Shown here in pieces: positions 43,501-55,100 of a DNA stretch of 64,000 nt. Below the pieces are notes generated by a model. It searched no databases, was not told where the DNA came from, and saw nothing but the letters and a program-made list of their open reading frames with translations. How positions within the stretch are numbered: position 1 is the stretch's first letter; the number at the start of each line of letters is the position of its first letter. Source of the stretch: Gavia stellata (taxonomy: Eukaryota > Chordata > Aves > Gaviiformes > Gaviidae); assembly GCF_030936135.1 (NCBI RefSeq), contig NC_082596.1, positions 71,392,888 to 71,456,887 on the forward strand. Reading direction: 5' to 3'. Made by a program: the position numbers and the translations under genes.

Positions 43501-46500
43501 TCATGAGGCTGGCAGGAAGGAAGGATGCATCAGGAACTGTGGCACTGGTATTGTTTTTACTTTTTCTTCTTTGAAAAACACTCCAAATGTATGTTTTTTC
43601 AGACTAGTAAGTAGGAAACATAGGAACAAAAGGCTAATAGTTGTGACAACAATGTTAAAATTCAGTCTTACACGTGATGATGATTTTGGGTTTTTTTAAT
43701 TGAAATAAGCTGCTATTTTGCTTGATAGGGATTTGGGATACCACGATCACTTTCTTTTCTTTAGGCTGGGGCCCTTCCATAGCAATGAAACGTACCTTGC
43801 TATGCCTTATTTGTGAATAACAGAAAACAGCTCTTCAAGTCCTAATACACAGTCTGGTTTTCTTTTGGACAGATTAAATCCAGTTTCGCCTCTTCTGTCC
43901 ATTCTCATCTTTAAAAGCTGAGGTCCTGTGTAATGTGTGTGTGAAATGTTTATGTAGTTAATTGATGTAGGAGGATCTGTTTCCGTTTCCTCCTAGTACT
44001 GCCTAAAAGAATTATTATATAAACAAACCAAATAACTGGTTTTCTCCTGTGAAGGAGGCTGACCTCAAAGATGCATTTAGCTGATGAAGATCTTGAGGAG
44101 GTGCTACACTTTGAACCTACAAGAGTTTTAAAATTGCAAATATCTCTTTTTCTTGCTATTAGTAAAATATTTGGCATAATAGAAATCTTAATACAATTTT
44201 TTCAATGCCAGCTGTGCTCAGGCACTTTAATGTTTTGTGTGGAGTGTTTGTATCAAGTGTTCTGCTCAGGATGCCTCTGGCGAATGCATGTTGCTGTCAC
44301 TGAGCAGAGATTTAAAGGGATCATTGAGACACCAAAACGAAAATCTGCATAATTATACCTGTTTAGCCACACTATTAGCAAGTCAGAATTGTAAATTTGC
44401 ACTGATTGGTCTCGCACTATAATTGGAATGTCATTATATCCTAATCTCTAGAGAGGCTCCTTGAAATGAGAAGTTAATAAGCTTTATTTTGTTGTTTCCA
44501 GAGAACTGCTGTGATAGTCAGTTCATGTTAAGGAGGCTTTCTTTGGTTTTTTATGAATTTGTGTATGCTGTTAGAATGATGGTTACGTAATTATCATCTT
44601 TAGCCCTCTTAATGCAGAAGGGTTAAAATACTTCCATAATGACAGCTCTGTGATATGCTTTGCACCAGGGCTGTTAGGGTTCACTGCTGCAGGTCTCTTA
44701 CTGAGCTATGCTGCAGCTACTGTTGGGATTTGGAGCAAAAGTGCAGTAAGAATTCAGAGTAGCTACCAGGTGGAACTGCTGTGTCCTGGCTCCCTTTGCA
44801 GGAACTGGTGGGGGAAGTGTCTCTCTGACAAAGAAGTTCAGTATCTTTGAAAAAATGGTTAAGTCTGGGCTTCTCAAACGTAACCAGTAGTCCTGGTATC
44901 ATTCTGAAGGATTAATGTTCTCTGCCCACCAGAAATAAACCTCTAGCCTTGCTGAACACATCCCTGTCCCTTTTGCATTGCCCTCTTATCTGCCAGTTCT
45001 GTTCCAGTTTAGTTCCTGGCACTGTATGTTACCAGAAATTCCTGAGTAGAGACTGTGATTTGAGTGGGTGTGCAAGGGAGCATCTCAAAATGACGAGAAC
45101 ATGTTACAATGACAGAGCTTCCTGCAACCTCAGATGTTTCTTGTGCTACCTGTAGAAGGTGTTTCACTTGATTCTGGTTTTGGATTCTCTAAAAGCTTTA
45201 AACTGTTTATAAAACCACTGAGTGAAGAAACAATTCGGTTAGAAGCATAATAAAACTGAGGCTGTTCTTTTTATTGTCCAATACCTGAATAAAACCTTAA
45301 TGAATGTTTTTTGTTTGTTTTCCCCATTGTGTATTAAAGGTGGATAGCAGAGCTGAGTCAATTGACAAGAAAATTGCTAGGCTTGATGCAGAACTAGTGA
45401 AGTATAAGGATCAAATGAAGAAGATGAGAGAGGGGCCTGCAAAGGTAAGAATCTTCCGTGGGATTTAAGCATGAGAGGATGTGACTCATGCTTCTTGTCA
45501 TGTAGTGAGGTGATTTAGCCAGTTCATCAGGTTCTTAGAATTGCATCTTGCCCTACTGATGATATAGAAGATCCTGCAGGATTATTTTTATTCTGACGCA
45601 TCTCTTAGACATGCATCTTTGAACAGTGTTTTCATTGGGTTTTATTTCTTCCAAAGTGTAATGTAATTCCTCAATCCAGAAGTAACTTGCTTCCCTTCTG
45701 TTACCTGAATTAAGTCTGGTAGAGAGGCTGTTTTGTTCATCAGTCAAAATAAAAAGGTCTGCACTATTCAGAACGGGAGTAGGAAACCCCATTTTTGAAA
45801 GGGGATGAACGTATAATGTAAAATGTATCTAATAATAAACATATCTAATATAAACTATATTGTTAAAGCACCTTTTGCAGTATTATTTGACCCTGAATAT
45901 TAAAATGTGTTGATGAAGGATGGTTCTGATGGACTGTTTGACTTTGTATTCTGCTTATCAAAAAAAAAAAAACCAAACTCAAAAGCCAGAAATTTTGAAA
46001 GTATTCTCTATTAGAAGCTTTACATACAAGCCTATTTGGTTAATCATTAATGCAGGACAAACGCTGAATGTGACTATTGTTAAACTCTTGGCACTAGTAA
46101 CTGAGGAATCTTTTGGAAAACTTAAATGCGATACATTAGGTTTAAACAGTATAATCAAGAGTAAAGTAAAATATTTTTTCCTCATGTAACAATGTTGTGT
46201 CTTTCAGAATACAGTAAAGCAGAAAGCGTTGAGAGTGTTAAAGCAGAAGCGAATGTAAGTTTAAACCTTTCTCAGTCTGGCATAATGAAAGCCTGTATTT
46301 TTTAAGGGGGGTGGCACACTTTCATTTCTCTTTCCAGTACTCTTGCTTCTGAGCATTCTTTAAAGAAAAATGCTGAACAAGCTAGCCAGCCTTTCAGAAG
46401 CATCTCCTTACAGATTTTGCGTCAGCATATTTGTGCCTTACCTATATGTGAGTATATAAATTTGGATTGGGACAAGCTGACCTAAATCTGATGATTATTA

Positions 46501-48476
46501 CAGCTATGCTTGGCTCCTAAACTTTCTGAGAGACTGCCTCATTTTATATTATTAATTGATTGCTATAAATTGTGTACTTGATGATCTTGGTTTGGTTTAC
46601 TGGAAATTTAACTGTTCTCTGTGGACACCCTTTAGGACTGGAGCACAAGTAGTGCAGGTAATTGTGTCTATGCAAAAACCCAGAATAGACAGGATAGATG
46701 ATCCTGTGGTCTAGTCTAGTGTACTGTCTTGAAAAGTGTCCAGCAACAAATACAAAGGAAAGAATGTTCAGGGGTGCTTCACTGGAGTATCTTATAGTCC
46801 CTGAACTGCAAATCTCTTAGATGCTATCTGAGCCAAAGCTCTTATCGTCTTGTATTTCATATCCCTCAGATGAATTGTACCTCTACAGACTCGCTCAATT
46901 ACTACTTAAGTATTTGTGAACTGTTACCATCCAAAATACCCTATGGTAAGAAATGCAATAGTTTAGTTAGATGTTGTGAGAAGGACTGCTTGTTTTTGGT
47001 TTTTTTTTCTTCTTTTGACTATGCTGCCTGCTAATCTTACTTGATAGTTGTTCCCCTATTTACAGTACTAGGCCCCTTATAATAGGCTATCACCATATCC
47101 ATCAGTCATCTCTTTTCTGTCTTTTTGAACAGTGATATATTTAGTCATTCTTTGTCCAGAAGCAGTTTTGTATTTGGATCATTCTTGTCTTGGAAACCTC
47201 CTGCCTTGGATGTTTGAAGGAAGGACTCGTTTGTTTTTATGCTTTCATTTTTATGTTTAACTTGACATATTTTACATTGTTGATTGGATACAAGTTTAGC
47301 TTTGAGAAGGATGATTTCTTGATTTTTACAGTCTCCCTTTTCTTTTTCCTTAGCTTTAACAGTTTCCTCCTCCCCCTCCTCCCTGCCCTGCAAAGCTCCA
47401 GTGCAGAGCCATTGTGGTTTGGATAACCTGTGTCTCTTCTGTTCTGCTTACAGAATTAGTGAGCAATGGCATGCATCTCTAGCTTATAGTGATTAAAACT
47501 TTTGCTATATCCTCACCTACTATGTAAGCCTATACAAATATGGTATCGCTGTCAGTTAAAACAGAAGCTTAGTTCAGGAGTAGCTTTGTCAACTTCAAAT
47601 ACACAGCAATGCATAATGGCCAGATTTTTATGAGGCTGTTTATTCTGTGGTTGTTCATAATAAATTAAAAAAAAAAAATGTATCTGTTCCTATGTTTAGA
47701 CTACTGCTGCTGCTTTTTCAATTTTTTAAAAAATTAAGAATTTTTGTGACAATAAATAGTGTGGTGTTTTAAAGGCATTATTTGCATTGTTTTTAATAGG
47801 TATGAACAACAGAGGGATAACCTATCACAGCAGTCTTTTAATATGGAACAAGCTAATTACACTATTCAGGCACTGAAGGATACAAAGACAACGGTACCAG
47901 TATATTAATCTCACATTTGTTTAATTTGTGTATGCTACATCAGATACAAGCATGTTGTTTGACTCTTGTAGGTTGATGCAATGAAACTGGGGGTGAAAGA
48001 AATGAAGAAAGCTTACAAGCAAGTCAAAATTGATCAAATTGAGGTGAGCTTGTATAGTTTAAATTATTAATAAAGAACAGAAACAATGTACTGAAATAGT
48101 GATGAGTGGACTATGTAACTTAAAGGTAAGCTGACTGTTTCAGTTCTCATGAGTTTGCCTCCCTTATTTGTGGGACCACTATCATAATTCCTTCCTGATT
48201 TCTCTGGTACTGCACAATCAGTTGTTGGCCTTCTTGCACTGATTGTTGCTTCCTTGCTGGGCAAATCTTTAATCTCCCCCTTCCTTTCCTCTCCACTTCA
48301 GCATAAATGTTGGTGAATACTTCCTCCTATGGCTTTTTTGTCCTCTCACCCCGGCCCGCCCCCCCCCATGTTAGCAACATGATTAGTCCTTTGCTCCCCC
48401 GGTTCAAGGTAGTGCCTGATTAAAAAAACAAAACCCAAAACCAAAAAGAAAAACAACAAACACCACCACCCCCGCC

Positions 48477-48507
<31 letters not shown>

Positions 48508-50289
48508 AAAATTAATTTCAAGAGATCTGCAAGGCCTGGCCCTGTCTTCAGAAAATACATTCAAAAAAACCCCTAAGATCTCTAAATGTAATTTAAAGTA
48601 TGCTACACTTAAACTCTTATCAAGTGCCAGTGCTGAATTCCTTTAAGTTCTCTTTCCTATGCTGTTTTTATGTATGGCCTGCATTGTAAACCTTTAGGCA
48701 AGTATTGTTTCCTTACTTGTACCCAAGTGCAGTGTCAATAGGCATGCTAAAGTATCTTCTAAATTTTGCTTTGGCACAACTCAGGTTAGTGCTTATTCTC
48801 CAGATGGTAGATTTAATTTCTCTAGATTTCATACTCTCATGCTTTTCAAGACAACGCTGGACTCTGGGTAATTCATTAGAGGTTTTCAATTTACTCTGAA
48901 GAATACTTAAAAGAATTTTGCAGAGATGTTGTTTCAAGGTTCTTCTTTTTCTACCTCATACATTTATTATAATTTTAGTAGTAGTTAAGGCCACACTATA
49001 GTAATGAATGCATGTGTCTTGACTTGTATTAATGCTGCTTCAAAAATGGTTGATGCATTAAAAAATTTTGAGTGCCTTCTATGTTGGAATTACTAAACTG
49101 AATTTGATTAAGCTCTGATAAATTTAACTAAAACTATTAAATATGGACCAGTTGAAATTGTTTCTTGCTTCAGGACATACAAGATCAGTTAGAGGATATG
49201 ATGGAAGAAGCCAATGAAGTCCAGGAAGCACTGAGTCGTAGCTATGGAACACCAGAGATTGATGAAGATGACTTGGAAGCAGGTTAGGAAGGTGGAGGAT
49301 GATTTTTACATTACTGAATGTAAAAATCATCACACAGTGATTTTTAAATTTCATTAGTCAAATACTTTGTTTAAAAAAAAAGTTTTAATCACTTTTTTTA
49401 AACAAAAAAACTGGATTTCCTCTAAGAGCAGTAACAAGAGTATGAGACAAACATAAGATACGCTAATGGAATGCTACAATGAAGGGAAGAAGGTTCTATT
49501 TTGTGTGTGTCTGTGTTCCTGACTGATGACTCAGTAATGCTAAATGAGCATGAATGTAAGCATTCAGTATGAATCCTGTTTCTCTGTAAGAACAACTTTT
49601 CTTTTGCAAAAGGAATTCCTTGCATCATTTTTCAACCAACATAATTCAATTTCAGAACTGGATGCATTAGGTGATGAGCTTTTAGCTGATGAAGACAATT
49701 CCTACTTAGATGAAGCCGCATCTGCTCCAGCAATCCCAGAGGTCACTCCTACTGACACGAAAAACAAAGTGAGTCCCTTCCTCTTTAAAAGCAAAATATA
49801 TTTTTGTTTTGTTTTGGATTGATCACATTTGTGTTCGTTGCTTGATATTTGGAATCTTTAATATTTTGAACAAAAAAATGTGCATAGTGTTTTATATATT
49901 TTGGATGCTACATATGAAAGAATACAGTGTACTGAATGCTCTTTATATTTTAAAGAGCTAAAATGGCATTTTTTAACTCCTATCTAACATTGTTAGACTG
50001 CAAGTAGAATTTAAGAGTACTATTACAGCTCCTAGTATAGTTACTCTTAAAAATGTAAGGAAGTTTTCTGTATGTTTGCTTTTGGGGCTTCATATTGAGG
50101 AAGAACACTGATGCTCTTACTTTGATCCCAGCTGTCACACAGTGACAGATACATCACTTCATAGAAATTGTAAGGAAACTTCTGTGAAATGTTCTGGTTG
50201 GTGGAGAGTTGTTAACTTGTTGCTTCTTTTTCTTACAGGATGGTGTATTGGTGGATGAATTTGGATTGCCAAAGATACCTGCAACATAA
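40103..50289 (+). CDS. CHMP5: Charged multivesicular body protein 5 (ESCRT-III-associated)
   Basis: An ESCRT-III family member (yeast Vps60) that works late in multivesicular-body sorting and binds LIP5/VTA1, the cofactor of the VPS4 ATPase. Eight exons: 40103-40171, 45340-45444, 46208-46254, 47800-47893, 47972-48043, 49174-49282, 49656-49768, 50239-50289. They total 660 nt, or 219 aa, exactly the human length, with consistent phases. The N-terminus [19 protein letters not shown] matches the human protein apart from one residue. A basic helical half (about 24-105) is followed by an acidic C-terminal half with [19 protein letters not shown] (about 153-171) and ends GLPKIPAT, the typical charge asymmetry of CHMP proteins. 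The LIP5-binding region of the family falls at about residues 120-160. No defect was seen. Intron 1 is the longest (5.2 kb). Confidence 0.98.
40430..40870. repeat. Degenerate alternating purine-pyrimidine tract (TG/CA/TA)
   Basis: About 440 bases dominated by TG, CA, CG and TA steps, including pure runs TGTGTATATATATATAC (about 40669) and ACATATATATATATATG (about 40733). Stop codons are unusually scarce on the minus strand, which gives a 397-codon frame with no family resemblance. Alternating purine-pyrimidine DNA of this length can adopt Z-DNA or cruciform forms. Confidence 0.75.
42539..42611. repeat. Tandem 23-bp unit forming two adjacent hairpins
   Basis: A 23-bp unit (ACAGTTCTGTATACTAGTAAGCT minus its last bases gives the core) occurs at 42539-42561 and again, identical, at 42567-42589, a period of 28. 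The first hairpin has perfect 11-bp arms at 42545-42555 and 42560-42570 with a TAAG loop. The second has perfect 10-bp arms at 42588-42597 and 42602-42611 with a TTAC loop. Confidence 0.85.
48475..48511. repeat. Poly-C/poly-A tract in CHMP5 intron 5
   Basis: A run of 23 C (48475-48497) passes directly into 14 A (48498-48511), preceded by CA-rich sequence. The length is likely to be unstable and error-prone in sequencing. The opposite strand is poly-G. Confidence 0.9.
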
Positions 50290-50865
50290 ATGTTTCAAAA
50301 GCACAATGGATACAATGAACTATACTTTACAAATCAAATTAAGAATTTTTTTTTAAATCCTGGAGAACTTGTCCTTCCAATGTAAACCTTAATATCACTA
50401 CATCCTAGAATGCAATATGACTGGCTGGTGGTGTTCTTTCTTTGAAGAAAGTTACTCTACTACTGACTTTTCTATTAATGGAAAATTTGGCACAATTCCC
50501 TTCAGTGGAAGCAGTCAGTCTAATAGGTTCTGATTTCTGTGTCTTATGGACAAAGTAATACGTGAAGCGTAGTGGTGGCTGTTGATAGCTGAGGTTTATT
50601 TTGACTTTGTATTATGTTTCCCTTTCTTGAAACTAAGACTGTACGTTACTGCTTACTCTCTGTAAAATAGCTCCATTACTATGCTTATTTGATAAAAGAA
50701 TTGAAAGCAATTTTTAAACTGCAGCCTTGAGACTTTTATGCTATCGTACTTGTAACCTTCTTGAAAGCTGTAACAAACAGGGTTATCATTATGTATTCTA
50801 TGGAGACATAAAATCATGTAGATTAGCTGATTCTTTTGTGTGGCTTTTCTCTAATTAATTTGCCA
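50290..50865 (+). other. CHMP5: CHMP5 3' UTR and downstream spacer
   Basis: This AT-rich stretch follows the CHMP5 stop. I see no canonical AATAAA before the poly-C tract at 50866; only variants such as GATAAA (about 50691) and CATAAA (about 50808) are present. The 3' end of the transcript is therefore uncertain. Confidence 0.55.
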
Positions 50866-50894
50866 CCCCCCCCCCCCCCCCCCCCCCCCCCCCC
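50866..50894. repeat. 29-nt poly-C tract between CHMP5 and BAG1
   Basis: An uninterrupted run of 29 C, flanked by AT-rich DNA on the left and by GC-richer, CpG-containing DNA on the right. It marks the compositional switch from the CHMP5 3' region to the BAG1 upstream region. The complementary G-run could form a G-quadruplex. Confidence 0.9.
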
Positions 50895-51099
50895 GTTCTT
50901 ATCAGTGTCACGTGCTGCTCGAGCACAGGATTTGCTAGAGGTGGAGTCCGGTTCTCATCCCAAACGCCTCTCACGCTGCCCGGTGCAGCTTCATGTTTAC
51001 ACCAGGCTTGCTTTGGCCGTGTCTCTGCTGCTGTCGGGAGTTGCTCGGAGCAGCCATAAAAGCCAATAGGAAAAACCGCATCCTAGCAAGAACGGTCGA

Positions 51100-52140
51100 A
51101 GAACAACTGCTGGTTTTACTTCACCAGCCGCCCGTCTGAGGCTGGTGTCGGGGCTGGGCCCCGGTACCGGCGAGCAGTGTCCAGGCCTGGAGGCGAAGGG
51201 TCACGGAGCGAAGCCGCGGGCAACGCCGCGCGCGGATGCACCGGCGGCCTCTCCCGGAAGGGCCCTGAGAAGGCGCCCCTCCGCCCTGCCGGCGCTCCTG
51301 GCCCTGAAACGCTTCATTTTATCCCTCTCTCGTTACAAACCCGACGGATGACGCTGTCACCTCCCGGATGACGACTGTAAACAACAGGCCTGGGGGAGCC
51401 CCTCCTCGCCCGCCTGTGACGTCACGTCCCCTTCGCGGAGCCGCGGCGCTGCACCCCCTCCCGGCTGGGGCGGGGCTTGTGGCGGAAGTGACGCGCTACA
51501 GGCGCGCCCCAGAAGGCGCCCGCAGAACAGTTTCCTTGTGGCGGGGGTGAGATGGCGGCGCCCGGAGCCCCGGTTACCGTCACCGTCACCTACAGTAAGA
51601 GTCGCCCGAGGGAGGGTGGGGGGCCTGCCTCCAGCCGCTGCCGAGCCGAGGGCGGGCCGCGGCATTTCCCCCGGCCCTCCTTACCGCGAGCTGGCCCAGG
51701 TGCCTCGGCCCCCGCCGGGACTGTGCGGGTCGGGCCCCGGCTTCGGGGGGCTCCTCCCGGAGCCGCTCTCCCTGCCGCCCCCGCTCTCGGCGAACCTCGC
51801 CTCGGCCGTTAACGGTAGCTCGGCCCAGCGGGGTGGGCCTGTGGTGGCCCCGGCCCCAGGGCTAAGCGGGAAACGTGCCCGGCGGCCCGAAGCGTTGTGG
51901 GGGACGTGGGTGTGTGACTGCCTCTGGCGCCCGTGTGCCCGCGGCTGCAGCTCCGCAGAGCCTCGAGGAGACGGAAAATGCCGAGGCTGCCGGTGCCTGC
52001 GCGGGGCTGCGGCTGTCAGCTGGATGGCGGCAGCGTCCCCGGCCTCGCTGGGCCAGCGGCCGGGCCTGCCTCGGCCTCGGGAGGGCACGGCTCGCTGTCT
52101 GCTTAGCCTGGTGTCGGTGTTGGCTGCTACCGTAAGGTTT
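51100..52140 (+). promoter_or_regulatory. BAG1: CpG-island promoter of BAG1
   Basis: A GC- and CpG-rich block around the BAG1 ATG at 51552. It contains a perfect cAMP-response element TGACGTCA at 51417-51424 and GGAAGTGACG (ETS plus CRE half-site) at about 51484-51493. An E-box CACGTG lies further upstream at 50909-50914. No TATA box is seen. Frames of up to 218 codons here are compositional artefacts. Confidence 0.8.
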
Positions 52141-55100
52141 CACTTCTCTACTGGCCGCATATTCCCACTGTCTCCCTCACGCTGGATCACTTAAGCTGAT
52201 CCAACAAAAGGAAAAAAAATAGCTTTTTCTGTATCAACAGGATGATCAAACTTGCTGCACAGGGGTAGACCTGCTGTAAGTATGGTGGGAACAGGTGACA
52301 AGCCTTACCTTGCCAGAGAGCACAGAGCAGAAGTCACTTTTGTGGGAGCAATCTTCATTTAGATGAAATAAATCACTGAAGTCAGCACTGTATGTTAAAA
52401 GCAGGTGCTGCCCAATGGGCTCTTGTTTGTTGAGTAAGCTTGAATGTTTGCGGTTAGTGAGATACAGGATTGCAACAGAAAGTGGTGGTTTCTTCAGTGT
52501 GGTAGTTGGGTGCTGACCTCATGAAATGAGTTACTCAAAAGCCAGCTGACATGACTGAGTTTTTTTACCTCGGGAAGAGAAATAGGAGGAGGGAAAAGAA
52601 GGTGGAAGGGAAGATGTGGTTAAGTCTGCAGATAAATATAAAAAGTTGCTGCAAAGAGGTAAGAATAGCCTGGACTCCACAGTTCTTAAAAATAAGATAG
52701 GAAATACCATGGTTAAATTTTGATTAAGTGGATCTAGGTGAGGCAGTAGGAGGAATGAGAAAGATAGTAAGGTATTAAATCAGCGAGGTATTCATCAGCT
52801 GATTTTTGTTAAAAAAACTTGTGGTTTTTTTATGGATTATTTTATAATTATTGAAAAATAAATTCTGCTTCTCTTCCTTTTGCACTATGTTGGTGATGTT
52901 CTTTCCACCTTTAGAGCTTATTGTTTATTTCTGCTTGCTCATTCGTGTTTTCAACCTGTTACTGTTGTATTTGATACAGTATTTTGTGAAAATGTTTCCT
53001 TTATTACCTATCAGTTTTATCTAAGAGTCTTTGGTGAGGACCTTTGTGGAATAATCTGTTTGAATCGTTATGATTCACGTGCTCATTGATGCCTTCAGAG
53101 AGGTCCATTTGATCGGAGGGGTCTTCATTTGCAAAGATGACAATAACTTAACAATATTAATGTATTTATCATTCCAGCTTCTTGCTGTTTGCCAACAGTC
53201 ATCTTATCTAAGACTGTTTTTATCTTTCCAGTTGTTCTCTTATCTGGTAATTACTTTGTCATTAATAAATGGCAAATAGAAGGTATTGTTCATCTTGGAC
53301 TTTTGCTATCTGATTTATACCTGTTGTTGTCAGATGCTGGTTTACTACTTAGCACATATGTTTTTATTAGCAGTTTTGCATGCATGAGTGAAAGTGGGGA
53401 ATGGTAGAGAAATGGTAAGAAAGAGAATGGTAGTAGACCCATATGTATCACTTGACAATACGCGAGCAATTGAATTGACCTGTTTTTTAAATATATTTAG
53501 GCTTTTTTAAAAAAAAAAATATTTTGGAATTTTGCACTAGTGGTTACTTTAAAGTAGCATTATCATTTACTGAAGCAAACTGATAAGCTATGATACCGGT
53601 TCTTACCCGTGAGGTGTTTTTCAGGGTGATTTCACTCTGCTGTGAACTTACAGTAAAAATTTTTGTTATAGTCTGCCCAAAGTGGTACTCATAATTTGTA
53701 ATTAAAACTGTTTCTATTGCTAGGCAAACTTCAACTGTTCTTTCCCATTTGCTGTTTGTTTTTTCTCTCCGCTGCTGACAGGCACAGCCCTTACACAAAG
53801 CAGCTGTACATATCAAAACAACCTTTTGAAATATATTGAGTTTAAGACCTAATGTGTTTTTTTTCCCAAAACAAATTGGGAAGAAGGTCTGTTTATGGAA
53901 AATGCTTGGGGGAGAGTTTGTATAATGTGATTTTGAGCTTAAAACCATTTTGGAATTAAGAAATGTTGTTGGAGCTTGCAAGTTTTTGAGGCTACAATGT
54001 CACTTGTCATGTGACTCTGGGAGGCTGGAACATTTTAAAATCGATGTTTCTAGCACTCTTCTTTGTAAAAGATATGTGCACTTCAAATTAGTGGCATGAG
54101 AATAGTTTTCTTTCTGGTATTTGTTAAGGAGTTCTTTCTTCCTGCAAAGTAAAAAATGCCTGTCTTGATTTCCCTTGCAGCCAATGGTGGCCGATTCCAG
54201 TGGGTGGTTTCAGATTGACAGGCCTTAAGTGTGTGGGAGCAGGTTATAGAAAGGGTCTATTGCAAAGCAGAGATTAATAGACATACTCCTTTTTTCTGAG
54301 AACTTCCTGCTGTTTGTGTGCAGGTAATCCTAGGGAGTCTGAATAGGATGCTCCATAAGTGGAAGGTGACAATATAGGCTGAGACTTCTCAAAGTGGTCA
54401 ATGCTGCCTATCAGCAGTGTTATGGGGAGACGTAATTTTTGGACTGTCAGAATTCTCTCAGGTGGCTGGTAGAGGGGAGACAGGGTAGACATTGATCACT
54501 TGCTTCTCATATATGAGGAACAGGGAGCAAAGGAAGTGATAAATTATCTCAGATGCCCGAAGACTCATGGCATTAAAAGTTCCTACAAGTAGGAAATGGA
54601 ATACATCAGGAAGGTGTGGGCTTTCATGCTTTAGCTTGTGGGATGTCTGGATGCCGTCTGTACTCTTAAAAAGAGGTGGGCAATAATATTTAGCAGGAGC
54701 ATTATGCCAGTAGAATATGCCTGATCAAACTCTTCAGGTTATTAGAATGTCAAACAAAATTTTCAGCTAAGTCACTCCAAGAGGAAGGAAATGCAATAGA
54801 ATCCTTTGATTGAAAATTATGATTGTACATGAGAATCAGTGATTTGAGAACTTTCTGCATTAATGGAAATAAATATTACAAACTGATTCCCTGTAATATT
54901 TTCTAGGTAACAATAAGTATTACTGTTACTCTGTTTTGTGTTAGGTAATGAAAAACACAGTATTCAGGTTGCTTCTCAACAAGAAAATGGTGAACCTACA
55001 CTACAAGACATGGCTGTACTTGTTGAACAAGTCACTGGCGTTCCAGTTCCTTTTCAGAAACTGATATACAAAGGTACCTTATAAATCTGTCAATGTTTTT

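Larger units (their letters stand above)
40172..45339 (+). other. CHMP5: CHMP5 intron 1
   Basis: This is a 5.2 kb intron. It starts in the CpG island, then runs through about 450 bases of degenerate TG/CA/TA repeat (40430-40900), a hairpin pair at 42539-42611, and otherwise ordinary AT-rich sequence. I see no coding exon or recognisable transposon. Confidence 0.75.

Noticed and set aside
51538-52194. 218-codon frame near BAG1 exon 1, as a possible long BAG1 N-terminus
   Set aside because: It is out of frame with the BAG1 ubiquitin-like domain, and the BAG1 frame itself has a stop codon 60 bases upstream of its ATG.
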